From positions 188,057 to 252,056 of the forward strand of contig PDUO01000042.1 of assembly GCA_003008705.1 (NCBI GenBank): 64,000 nt of DNA. The letters run 5' to 3'. Position 1 is the stretch's first letter, and every line of letters starts with the position of its first letter. Origin of the DNA: Pezicula radicicola (taxonomy: Eukaryota; Ascomycota; Leotiomycetes; Helotiales; Dermateaceae). The notes under the pieces are model-generated. The model saw only the letters and a program-made list of their open reading frames with translations. It had not been told where the DNA came from and searched no databases. The translations under genes and the position numbers were made by a program. This document shows positions 47,331 through 59,028 of the stretch, piece after piece.

Positions 47331-48424
47331 CCACACTTAATCTTTTAAAACTTAGTTAAGGATCTATCTCATTGTTCTCGGCTCGAACCCTCACCTATTT
47401 CCTCCTTCCTCATCTTCCTTGTCCTCGTCCTCGTCATCGGAGCTAATTGTGACCGGTAGAAGTCAGAAAAGAACCAAGTCATACGACCTCTTGTGAATTT
47501 TCATTACTGGTACTAAGAAATCTCAAAATTGCTATGTTAGGTAAGGTAGGTTTAGGACACTTCTCCTTTCTGTAGGGTAGTTGTACTCGTACTCTAAATT
47601 GTTTGGTCTTAAAGAAAAAGGCCTTTATTCTGTGTGATATTCTAGAATCGCTAAGGGATACTGCCTCGAAAACTCTTTGAGGCAGGGGGGCAGCGAGTAC
47701 TATTATAACCAGCATTGGATTTTAAGGATCACTTTTAATCACCTTATAATGGTCACAATATATAGTCAAAAGTTAAAACACTAGAATTACTACTACTCTA
47801 AGATTCTCTTAGAAGGAGAAGAAATACTTACTATACTCTCCTTCTATTCTATATAGACAACAAGTTTCTGCACAGCTTACATAATTACCACCTATTAATA
47901 TAATACCAGGGGTAAATTAACAGCTCGAAACATACAGTAAATCGAATTGTAGTTAAGAATATTTAAAATAATCTACGTAGTTATAAAAAGGAAAGATTAA
48001 GATCCTAACAGCTCCTAATGCCCTGTACACAAAAACAGTTAAGATCCTTAACAACAACTTCCATCTAGACTAAGAAGTTAACAAATCTACTATAGACAAC
48101 AATCTCAAGAACCTTCACCTTAGAAGGTATATATATCCCCATCTACTACCAACCCCCCCTCTCCACGCTCCTCCCAAAACCAAAAACCACTCCCTACATA
48201 CAGCCCAAACAACATCCCACCAATACCCTTCAAACCTTTTAAAACAAGACCCCTTTCTTGTCAAGAACCTCCCTGTTGCCACTCTCATTCTTTTAAACCC
48301 AATACATTTAAGAAAATACCTCTCTTCCCTTCCACTAAACGCATCGATTCGCTCCTCTAGTTTTAAGCCGTCAAGTTTCATGGTATTATAAAACGCGGAG
48401 GTCTGGGAGATGTAAACAGTGCTG

Positions 48425-48480
48425 TCGTTGTTGTCGCTGCTGCTGATCCCGCTGATCCTGCTGCTACTGCTGCTACTACT
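48425..48480. repeat. Trinucleotide-rich run (CTG/CTA)
   Basis: Imperfect trinucleotide units (CTGCTG, CTGATC, CTGCTA, CTACTA) over about 55 bp. Not in a supported coding frame. Confidence 0.7.
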
Positions 48481-49387
48481 AGTGGTGTTGTACTTGTGCT
48501 TGTGGGGAAGACGAGATTAAAGGTCTTAAAGGTAGAGCATAGTTGACACTGTACTGTACCTTAAGGTAACTTCACTAAGAATTGCTTCTAGAATGAAGTG
48601 TAAAGTCATATATAGTCAGTCTTATACATACTAAGGTATATCAGAGCGAAATCCATCTACCCATCAGGATCTTCAAGAGAATTAGAACAAAGCTTGAACA
48701 AGCGACCCAGGAAAATATCCAGCTCCCCGCTCTACTACTCCTTGGTCCTTGACTGTAAAATCTCACCGTTTAATCTGATATGGAACTAGTAAATTTAACG
48801 CTAAAACAAGGCCACTTGCTTCTCTCACACCTTCTCAACAATATCAAACCCGATTTCCATAAACAAAGGACCATTCACGTCACTTCATAACCGTACATTG
48901 TTGGATCAAAAGGACCGAGAACTTTTTTCTGATTTTAGTTCTCTTACGCCAAAAAGGCCCAAAAAGAAGCCCAGATCGACCTGATATCAATCTTAGCGAG
49001 AAGGCACTTCCTCATATCTGTAAAGTAGACTCTCGCATTTAACCCCAAGAAAAAACAGGCCACCTCCCATCCACCGCGCGCCTGTCTATGTACCATCCAT
49101 CCACCCCAACCATGCACCGCACTAATCGTAAGATTCATTTACTTTCTCTCTTCTTTCCTTATCAAATTCAAACCACACGGCCATAAGCCATAATTCATCG
49201 TTTGTTCTTCATAAACCACCAAAAGAGAAGAAAAACCATAGCAAGGTCAAAACCGTTTGTTTGTAAAGCCCGCAGATATCGCCTTTCCTGTCCAGCATGC
49301 AAAAGGCGCCAGCGTAAGAATCGAAAATCCATCAGCAACGAGAACAAAGAAAAAACACCTCTTGCCAAGACTACTTGCACCAGCTAT

Positions 49388-51330
49388 CTAGCCAGGACTA
49401 GACATAGGGCTGACAGTATCCAAGGGCACTTTGTGCAGAGCTGGCTTTTCACTCTCGCCCAGCAAGCCATTTTTCTTGCGTTCGATAGCATTCCTGACCC
49501 ACTCAGCGACCTCTCTGTCTTCGGTACCCGTGTATCTTTCGCTATCATTTAGGCCGATGCCGGCTAATTCCTGCTCCAGCTCTGTGGGTGCGTCTTCTTC
49601 ATCCTCGGTTATGGTGTCTGGTTTTGAGAGCGGTGCTAGCCATCCATGAGCCAAGAGCATGGTGTAGGTAGGGCGTAGTTTTGGTATTTTGTTTAGGCAG
49701 CCGCGGACAAAATCTCGTGCGAGCGGTGAATAGCCTTCTTCTGGAAGATCAGGAGGCTCACCATCTACAATAGCCTACATAATATATTAGTTAATATTAC
49801 AATAGAACATATAGGAGTGCTTACACTGAGTTGACTGAAGATATTATTGTACGTTTCTGGAGGATATGGATACCGTCCCATCGCACATTCAATGATACTC
49901 AGTCCCAAACTCCAGATGTCACTCTGCACGCTGTATGTTCCACCACCTGGATTTGCGCCTGCTTGCGACATACCACCTCCCGAAATTCTTTCTGGAGCCA
50001 TGTATGATTGACAACCGATGTTCGTCTTCGCGATACTCGCTACTAGGTTACCACTTACTCCAAAATCGCAGATCTTGACTTGACCCCTTGTATTGATAAG
50101 AATATTCGTGGGCTTCACATCGCGGTGAATGATGTTATGGTCGTCTTTCAAAGTCTTTAGACCTTGTGTTGTGGCGTAGGTGATTTTACGCAGCACGTTT
50201 TCTGGAATTCCGTCTCCGTAGAGTTTGTCAATCGAACCACCATCCATGAACTCTATACATATGTATACAGCTCCTTCCTGGAAGAAGGCACCATAGAAAT
50301 CGATTATGTACGGCGAGAGACATCGGTGTAAAATGTCCAGTTCCATGATGATAGCAGCGAATTTTGCTTCATCGAGTTCTAGGCGGATCTCCTTCATTGC
50401 CATCACAACACCGGTGGTTGATCCTTGCGGAGAATTGTCTACAGACTCGGACATTGTACTTAAGGGCGAATCTGATACTGCTCTGTTACCTGCAAGACCG
50501 AGACCTGGCCGGCGCATCCGGGGTCTCGCGTGCCTCACTTTATAGACTGTCCCATAGTTGCCCTTTCCTAACTCATCCAGAGTATCTACTTCGTCCAAAG
50601 AAATGCTGAAGTTGCTGCCGCTTGAAAAATCAATACCGCCTCCGTGGATAACTGCTTTCCCTGCGAACTTCAAGCTCCCATTTTTAGTATCTACGAACTC
50701 AGAAAATTTGTTAAATTGCGATCCTGTATCTCCACCCCCGTTCTGAGGCGGACCTCCGTTAAGAGAAGGAAGTCCACTGGGATGGGCTGCTCCTGGCAAG
50801 CCACCTGGTAACTTCATCCCTCTACGTTGTCCTAATGATGGCTTTGCTTTTGGAACTGCGGGGGCGGAGACGAAGTTATGAGCCTGTGGCCGCATATTTG
50901 GTGGTAATCGCAAACCACCTGGCAAGCCTCCCATTACAGGAGTAGCCGGACTTGCAGGATCCGAAGTGGATGGTGTCATTGGGTTAGAGCGCGAAGGTGG
51001 TGCGCCTTGCCGTGACAGGTGGAATGCCTTCATCTTGTCTTGCATTGTCTGGGGTAGACCACCCGCACCTCTTACGCTTGACAGGTTTGTGGAGAGGTTT
51101 GGTCGTCGAGCATTATTTAGCATCCCAAGAGGTGTAGAGGAAGCAGTCATGGAAGGCTGAATTGGTGGGTCTGACGCCGATCGAAGAGTAGGAAGTCGAG
51201 GCGTAAACGAAGATTCCGATGTTTCGTCTGGGACTGCATCTGCAGCGCGCGAGTCGGGCTTTGGTGATACCACAAAATCAATTGAGTCTCCCGGTGCGCT
51301 GGGAGGCGCACTGTCTGGCGAGGAAGCCAT
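49388..51330 (-). CDS. PBS2: MAP kinase kinase Pbs2 (HOG pathway)
   Basis: Two exons (51330-49825 and 49774-49388) with a 50-nt GTAAGC..TAG intron give 630 residues. The N-terminal 245 residues are disordered, Ser/Pro/Gly-rich, and include GGLPQTMQDKMKAFHLSRQG, typical of fungal Pbs2. The kinase domain has the Gly-rich loop GKGNYGTVYKV (near 253), an insert of about 40 residues, the ATP-anchoring lysine in VVMAMKEIRLEL, IIHRDVKPTNIL (near 400), CDFGVSG (near 421) and the activation segment SIAKTNIGCQSYMAPERI with the S-x3-T phosphosites. A Glu-rich tail follows. Pbs2 phosphorylates Hog1/Sak1-type MAPK in the cytosol under osmotic and oxidative stress. The frame is open upstream to 51372 but only from a TTG, so the ATG at 51330 is chosen. 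Confidence 0.94.
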
Positions 51331-54300
51331 GATAGATTTAGAGTGTTCTATTTGAGGGGCATGAGGGGACAATGTCGCTCGGGGGTTCGAATGGCAAAGA
51401 GAAGCGACCTCTCGTCGATCTACTGTATAATAAGTATGAAAATTGAACTCGAGGAGGTAGCAACGGATGCTGACCTGTAATTGTAGTTGTTGTCAACGAG
51501 CCGGGTTTTCCTCCCAATATTTAGAGTGTCAGGCTGGCTGCTTGGACGCTCCAACTACCTTTCAATTATAATTGATTCAGAGCCGATGGAGCAAGGGTTC
51601 TCGTTCCAGGTATGGTTGCAGAAACAATATGCCACCAACGCAGAATGACAGTCTTCAAGATGGGTCTGAAGGGTTTGAAGGTTCGGTCGGTCGGGCAGGA
51701 AGTTCAGCGGGCAAGCAGATTCGGTACCTGAGGCTGTGTTGGAATAGGTACCCAGGCCAGGTCAGAGCCTACTGTAGCTACCTTATCGCATTCACAAGCG
51801 TCTCTGTGAATAATGTGATCTGATTATGGTAAGCTTGTAAGCTTCAAATGTGTGTTGGTGATGGTTGTTTTCTTTTGACTTCGGTTGGGCGCAAGTGGGC
51901 CGGACTGAACCATGAGCAGCTGAAGGGGAAAGGCGCACAAAGTTGGGTCGATTTTAAATAATGAAGATACAATAGTGCAAGAAGAGCTGCAGTCTATCTT
52001 TGGCCTGTCAGGAAAGGTTGAGATGCCTTCGTAGATCCTGTCTAATGACGGCTTGGCGCTGGGTCGTTTTGCAATACGATCTGGAAGTGTGAATGTCCTC
52101 GATGCTGCACTCAATGCTCGATGACGTTCTGATCTTCTACTTTGGAGGGGTCTCTCCGGGTTACTGCTGTGGCTTGAGCCTTGGAAGCTCCGAAGCAGTG
52201 AGAGGAAAGCGAACTGCGATTCGTAACGAAGGATCTCGGACAGTTCTGCGCTGCCTTTAGGCCTCTCCAGCTGCTGCTTTAGTGAACGAAGCCCAAACAA
52301 GGACCCTGTTGTGCGTTGAAGCCACAGTCGTAAGACCGTTTTTCCAACCTCCAGGGGGTTATTAATACTTTCCACAGTGCATGCAGTACTGTATGTACTG
52401 TGCCGTATTCAGAAATTTTCAGCAGTAACCGGGAACTTTGAGGAATGGAGACGGTGGGCCAAGAGTACAGTAATGGTGACGTTTCCTCAGATATTGCAGC
52501 AATTACTGTAGTTACGTTGTTGAGCCATTGGCCCTTGGCCTTATAGACAGTCAAGAAGGTCGGTCAGTCGTGCAAGCTCAAGGACCCTTCAACTGGGCAG
52601 CACGAATTGGAATGCGGAGAAAACAGCTGAATGAGTCTTGTAGATCTTCTAGAGATTGTCTATCCCACGGTTTCAGAAGGTACCGCAGCAATGGATCAAA
52701 AGTCACTCACGTGGACTGCTTACTCGGTACACTCGGGTCCATTTTCGCTGGATGAGTACAGTAGGAGGAAGGAGCTCTCCATGTACAACTCATGTGAAGC
52801 TGTCGAAGCTTTGCCCATGCATCTGATTCAACAGAATCTATCACATTTACTCCTAGGCTGAGCCGTTTTCCCCCTTGGTGCTACAACCGTGCTAGGAACT
52901 AGCTTTTCTCGTAGGGGAATGTAACGTCTTTCCAAGTTTTACTCTTATGAAGAACAAGACGGGAGGCAATTCTCAGCTTGCGAAGTTTCCGGATTGATAA
53001 GTACAGTAGGCTAGATTACAAGCAACGAGAAATCAACAAAGTAGGGCAATGACTCGGCCACGACCGAGAGAACTCACGATGTATCCTGTCGCAGTGGAAA
53101 CTCTTGTCGAGGCTATAATTACACATGCTTGACATGTCCTCCTTACAGGATAGCTCATACGATACCGAGGACGCAAGGCAAGAATATGCTAGATGTGAGG
53201 ATCAGGTACAGGAACAACACACTGCCATTCCCAGGCCATTCCCAGTCTGTACGCTTGCATAGCTGTCCAGTACAGCACAGTAAAAGCAAGGCCAGGAACA
53301 ACAATATCAGCATTGTGGTAAGCTAAAGCAACGCAGCAAGGCTTGGTTGGCTGTCGATAAGCAGGCATCTCGGAAAGCAGAGGAGAGAATGTTTGATGGT
53401 CAAGATTTCTTGAAAGCTCAGCTGGACAGCTTTATCGGGGCATCGACTCTCCTTATCAGAAAATTCTCATGCAGGTCGTCGTCAGGAGGGGCCAAGGAAT
53501 GGTGGTGAGGCGCACGCAGTTGTTTTTGCCATTGTCGATCCCCGTATCCCCGTCATTTTGTGGCGTAGGGAAGAATGAAAACGACGGACAGCGGAGCGGG
53601 CAGACTATAGGGAGCGGACACTTATCTGTCTGCCGCCACGGCCAGTAAAAAGTCGTGAGGATTCTGAGAGCAGGCTGTGAGCCCCCTTGGCGACCTTGGA
53701 AGATAGTCTTGGGATAATAAACCAAGAAAATGGTGCAACCGGAGAGGCACACTTCTCTGATATATTTTCTGTCATGTACTCATCCGGAAGGTAAATGAAC
53801 TGTACAGAGGGGCTTAGTACTGCAGAAGCAGGCAAAATGCTGGTTGAGTGAGAATGATGTGATGTGATTGAATGATTGAATGGTTGAATGATTGTTCGTT
53901 CCCGTCTGCTTTGGGCGCCATACAGCCCGACACACACGTAACTATCGCGTTTTCTGATACCATTATTGCCGTTCAGGTACGGGCTGATGGCCAATCGCTT
54001 GCTGCCAGCCTTCCACGGAGACACTACGAGTCTGCGAGGCCAAGCCTTATGAGCAAAAGTCAGCACGTCACTAAGAAGTCTTTTCTCGTCTCCTCTATTC
54101 TTCTGAGTACGAAGTACCGGAATCATTTCCTTATATTTGACTTGCGGGTATCCAGCATTATCCAGCATTATCCAGGCTGCTATTATTTGTTGGCAAGGCG
54201 AGAACTTTCCTTCAGCCTTCAGGTCGGGTTCCCTTGATCGCGCTCGCTTGCCTTATCTCATACATCCTCTGTTGTCCGGCTCACATCATTGCCAAGCCTG

Positions 54301-54407
54301 CGTGGCCTCCTTTATCGACATCTCAACCTCGACTTCAAGCACCAACAAGTTCACAAATTCCACAACAACAGCATCATCGGGAAACAACTTTTTTTAAGAC
54401 CCTCGCC
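51331..54407. promoter_or_regulatory. Divergent region, PBS2 (-) and AEC carrier (+)
   Basis: About 3.1 kb between divergent genes. It is not strongly AT-rich. Minus-strand frames at 51824-52375 and 53605-54168 exceed 180 codons but show no domain or codon pattern I can support. Small features: a CAGTAC..GTACTG inverted word at 52384-52400, an imperfect GATTGAAT array (53865-53894) and a 10-bp TATCCAGCAT repeat (54149-54175). Confidence 0.4.
53865..53894 (+). repeat. Short imperfect tandem repeat, GATTGAAT-type
   Basis: About four imperfect copies of TGATTGAA/TGGTTGAA over 30 bp in the intergenic region between PBS2 and the carrier gene. Confidence 0.75.
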
Positions 54408-56323
54408 ATGGGGTTCTTCACCTCACCCACCTCCTACCGTGCTGCCAATGGCCTCGAGAGCTCCGTCGTCGCCAGCCGCTCAACCTTCACGGAGCTTGCT
54501 CTCGGTACCATCATGGCGCGTAGCGATCACGATTCCCATCCGGCCTTGGGCCACCTAATCCTTCTAGTATTTGAGGCGGTAATGGAGGTTGTTTGTGTCA
54601 GTCTGCCAGGATATATTCTTGCGAGAATGGGCATGTTCGATGCCGATAAGCAAAAGTTTGTGGCGAACCTGAATGTTGCGCTCTTCACGCCTTGTTTGAG
54701 TAAGTATTCTCGGCGGATGATCGGACGATAAGGGAGCTGATAATGTTCTAGTTTTCACAAAGCTAGCAAGTCAATTGTCTGCAGAAAAGTTGGTTGATCT
54801 GGCTGTAATCCCAGTCATCTTCGTTGTTCAGACCCTGGTCTCGTATCTGGTATCGAGAGGTGTCTCCAAGGCCTTTGGCTTTGGTAAGAGACCGGCGAAC
54901 TTTGTTACTGCTATGGGAGTATGTCTATCTTTGTTGGACAACCAGGAAGCATGCTAAAATATCATCAGGTATTCGGAAACTCGAACTCCCTCCCGATCTC
55001 GCTTGTCATTTCGCTGTCGCAAACGCTGAAGGGGTTGCATTGGGATCAGATTCCAGGAGATAACGATGACGAAGTTGCAGCCAGAGGCATTCTCTACTTG
55101 CTAATCTTCCAGCAGTTGGGACAACTGGTGAGATGGAGCTGGGGATACCACGTTTTATTGGCACCCCCTGAAAGCTACGAGGACGGCAGCGATCAGGAAG
55201 CTATTGAAGAAGGCCGGTACCGGGATGAACCAGAACTAATCCCTGGGCTTGATGGCAACGAGACCGAAGAACATGCCCCCTTCATGAAGAGAACTGGAAA
55301 TTCAAAGAAGTACGGAAGCTCCTCTACGACCTCTTTTGAATCTGGAGGCAGAACTCCCATCAACGCCGATAGCTATGCCGAGTCTTCCTCATCCGAAGAC
55401 GAGCAAATAGTCCCAACGAAAATATCTGGAATCCATTCGACACCAATAACCGGAAATGTCCTCTCGAGTGATGACAACAGCGGTAACCTCACCATGTTCC
55501 CAAGTATCCGCACTCCAAGTCCCCAAGATGAGTTCGACATCCCGGCTGGAATGAAAGGTTGGATTCCGATGGTTCGTCTTCATGTCAAACGTACCGCCGG
55601 CGCTTGTTCTTCGTTTACTGCAAACACCTCCCGAGATGTCTTTGATTCCCTACCAACTGGCATGCAGAAATTCCTTACCAAGATTTACTCAGCATTTGCA
55701 CGGTTCTTGGCTGGCCTTTGGGAATTCATGAATCCTCCTCTCTGGGCTATGCTCATCGCCGTAGTTGTGGCATCCATTCCATCCCTCCAACGCCTCTTCT
55801 TTCAGGATGGCTCCTTCATCGCCAACTCCGTCACACGTGCTGTCTCTCAGTCTGGTGGTGTCGCCGTACCCCTCATCTTGGTCGTCCTTGGCGCCAACCT
55901 AGCCCGTAACACGCTCCCAAAAGAAGCCCTTGATACTAGTGGGGAAGAGAACGAAATCGGCACCAGGCTCTTGGTGGCCTCTCTCATTTCCCGAATGCTG
56001 CTGCCAACACTCATCATGGCCCCAATGCTAGCATTGGCTGCCAAATATGTGCCCATCAGCATTCTTGACGATCCTATTTTCGTAATCGTGTGCTTCTTAC
56101 TCGCTGGAGCACCGAGTGCATTGCAGCTGGCTCAGATCTGCCAGATCAACGGCGTCTATGAGGGTGTAATGAGTAAATTGCTCTTCCAGAGCTATGTTAT
56201 CTGGTATGTCCACCCATCCACTTGGTATAGAGGTCGTTTACTAATGTTACAAATAGGATTTTACCCTCCACGCTTATTTTAGTCATGTGTGCCTTAGAGG
56301 TCGTCGAATGGGCTGTCATATAA
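54408..56323 (+). CDS. Auxin efflux carrier (AEC/PIN-like) family membrane protein
   Basis: Four exons (54408-54699, 54752-54918, 54969-56203, 56257-56323) encode 586 residues; introns are 50-53 nt. Hydrophobic helices cluster at both ends. The N-terminal block includes LILLVFEAVMEVVCVSLPGYI, NLNVALFTPCLIFTKLASQL and FGNSNSLPISLVISL. The C-terminal block includes PPLWAMLIAVVVASIP, VPLILVVLGANLA and AGAPSALQLAQI. A hydrophilic Ser/Glu/Asp-rich loop of about 160 residues separates them. The two-bundle layout with NxxxLP and GANLA motifs is that of the AEC family, called PIN-like or Ecm3-type in fungi. Yeast members are ER proteins with poorly defined substrates, and auxin transport cannot be assumed. 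The last exon encodes ILPSTLILVMCALEVVEWAVI in two parts, completing the final helix. Confidence 0.93.
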
Positions 56324-59028
56324 GCATACTTTTATGGCTCCCTCTTCCGTCCCATGCGTGCAAGATGTTGTATATTGAATTGGGAACCGGTCCCGATGCA
56401 AGCTAGACATATAGATGGCCTTCTTTCTTTTGTTTTAATCGGTGAAGCAGGTTGGGTTGGGCTGGGAACACTGTTTGATTAGGAGGATTCGGGAGAGAAA
56501 TACCAAGTTGCAAGAAAAGCAGAGGAAGCAATGAGGAATATACCAAATTTCGAGCGTGGCGTTACGGGGCTTTGTTTTACGGGAGAGGGGACTCTGCTAC
56601 AACAGAATGTGGAAGCAACAAGCAAGCAAGTTTTTAGGATATGTGTTTTTCTTCCCCACGTATCATGACATCAAGGGAGGATCTTTCATTGCAGTACTGC
56701 ATGCATGGCTTTACGACGAGGAATATATCTTTTATTGTCTCGTCTACACCACCGAATAACTCACTACTCACGTGAAACGTGTCTATAAATACGTTAAGGT
56801 AGGTACACCCATCCATGTAACTATCCTAATATCACACTCCTCTTTAAGCACAACAGGCAGCAACCTACTTCTACATCCATCCACCAGATCAATTACCTAA
56901 GTAATACTAACCTACTATCCCGCATTTCCCTACACCACACGTACTACTAATATATTATAAATCATAAAACTATCAAACCTCACTACAATCTATAAATGTT
57001 AAACTTCTAAAGCACTAGACCCGATTTCTTAGAGTTATCTATCTATATCTGTAGTTAATTCTTAAATAAAATAAATCTAACTTTTTGCTAACTTACTTAC
57101 CTATCTGTCTATATATATTCTAGATCGAGATTCTAGAATCTAGAATCTAAATTTTATTCTTGTTCTTGTTCTTGTTCTCGTTCTTACTCGAGCTTACCTA
57201 AAAAATGCACCTGCGGTGAGTGGGGGTTTAAGCTAGTTACCAGATAAGGACGGAGGATAGGGGGCTAAGGATAGAGTTCTGGGGATAGAGTTTACTGTTT
57301 ATTGTTTCTTTGTGTGTGATAGAGGGTAGAAGAGAGATAGCGTGCTATTTGCTCTATGGCTCTGTAAGATTTTTAAGTTTTACGTTTTAGGAGCGTACTT
57401 TTTTAGGATAGTTGAATGAGGAGATTGTAGATGGGCTAGTTTGTAATTTAGAGGAGAAAAGGGGAGAGGAGATGGATTTAAGAGTTTGTAGTGTTAGTAG
57501 TGTTCCTAGTGTTATACTGCTTTTTTCTTTCTTTCTTTCTTTTTGGTTATGTTTTGTAACTGTTAAATAGAGGCTGTATTTAATTAGATTTACATTAATG
57601 AATAGTATTCCTAACCTGTTGTTGTGTTCCTTGTTTGTTAAACAGATAAATAGAGATAGAGAGATTTCTTTTCTAGATTTAGCTTTTTATATAGGTAATA
57701 ACTTGATACACAGAATACAGAATAAGGATTACTGTAGTAAGTTCATAATAGATGTAGTTAAAGAAGGGAAATAAGTTCTAATAATTAGGAATTAGATATA
57801 TTGCCTATGTTTTTTTGGGGGGGGTAGGGGGTGGGGTGGTTCTAGGTATTCTTAGTAGAGAATCAAGGGTTTAGAATTAGGACTAACTAGGGGAAGAGAG
57901 TCGAAAGAGAACTTATAGAATAGGAATACTAGAACATTAAGGACGGGTTATAAAATTTTCCTAAGGGAATTTAAATTACTAATTATAAAGTAAGTGAATT
58001 TTAAGTAGAGAGTTCTATAGCTAGATATATAGTATATGTACTATATTATCTACATACACATTACTTTTTTCGCACACTACTATAGAAGGTCATGTTATTA
58101 TACATACCTTAACCTTAAGTTATTATTACATCTATACACCTATACCTATACTTATACTTAAACATATTTAAGATATTTCAGTTTATGCTATGTTCTAGAA
58201 ACATAACATGTCAGCTATAGCTAGGTAAGAGCGATTTGGTACATAGGCTGTAACAAGATATTCTACTCTCTATAGAAGCTGTTCTAAGGAAAACGGACTT
58301 AAAACACATTTAGTTAGCCAAGTCAACCCTAACCTTTGAAACTGCACCATTGCATCATGTTATTCCAGTTATAAACTGGCGGAAGAGTAGAACCCAACCT
58401 TGGTTATATCTCTTAAGCTATGGTATTAATCTGATTAATCTGACCTCTATGTTACTGTACTAGGGATAAGGAGCACGACTTTCCTGCATCTTAATGCACA
58501 CGGAAAGAGCATTACTCAGATCAAAACATACATAGACGGAGATCAACAAATTTGATTTGCTACAAAACACTCACACCACTAATTCGCTGTGCTCCATTGC
58601 TTCCCAAATATTATGACCTTCCCCGGCCAATAATCCCCTTCAACTCCATCTACGCCTTATTATTATTTTGACATGGAAAAACTAAGGAACGCATGTCTGG
58701 GAAGAATGAAGCCATGTTTAATTCGATTCGGCTTCATGAAATCATTTCTAAAAGTAAAAATCCCTCCTTTCCCTCACCCTGAATATCCAAGACCGACACG
58801 GCAAGCTGGCTGTGCGTTGTCGGACACTGGAAGAACAGCCATGAATTAAGGAAATGTCAAATGAGGGTGGATTAGAGTGCTGTTGGAGCGGCGACCACGT
58901 GTTTCTCCGCTTGGCACGTTTGTGCGTAATTGGGTTTCGACTTAGTAGTTGACAAAACCGAGAGATCTAAATCGGAGAATGTCGAACGCTTCTTTAGTTC
59001 CGAAAGTTGATAATATTTAATATCATGT
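56324..59028. other. AT-rich island with microsatellites
   Basis: About 2.7 kb. After a 3' UTR-like stretch (to about 56,800) it is AT-rich and simple in sequence, with (TTCTTG)n at 57158-57177, (CTTT)n at 57527-57545 and a nested GATTCTAGAATCTAGAATCT palindrome near 57130. A G-rich run is at 57810-57840. No gene seen. The part after about 58,560 returns to mixed composition and is probably downstream sequence of PAL1. Confidence 0.55.

Larger units (their letters stand above)
46033..49387. other. AT-rich island with decayed repeats
   Basis: About 3.35 kb. After the MPC2 3' UTR (to about 46,420) the sequence is AT-rich and lacks gene-like frames. It contains a degenerate direct repeat (46597 and 47147), and a CTG/CTA-type trinucleotide run at 48425-48480 next to an 88-codon minus frame with no known domain. 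The last 400 bp return to normal composition and lie downstream of PBS2. Confidence 0.55.

Noticed and set aside
48115..48381. 88-codon minus frame beside a trinucleotide run
   Set aside because: Trp/Arg/Gly-rich composition within an AT island and no recognised domain. Probably chance.
51331..51372. N-terminal extension of the Pbs2-type kinase
   Set aside because: The upstream frame opens from a TTG, not an ATG. The first ATG is at 51330.
51383..51396. GGGGTTCGAATGG as a tRNA T-loop
   Set aside because: No matching D-arm, anticodon arm or acceptor stem can be folded around it.
51824..52375. 183-codon minus-strand frame upstream of PBS2
   Set aside because: No domain, no neighbouring exon extends it, and competing frames overlap on both strands. 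Length alone does not support a gene.
52384..52400. CAGTAC..GTACTG inverted word as an operator
   Set aside because: The arms are only 6 nt and similar GTAC-rich words are common across the window, so chance is likely.
53605..54168. 187-codon minus-strand frame upstream of the AEC carrier
   Set aside because: Low-complexity overlap with an intergenic tandem repeat, no domain, and it lies in the expected promoter.
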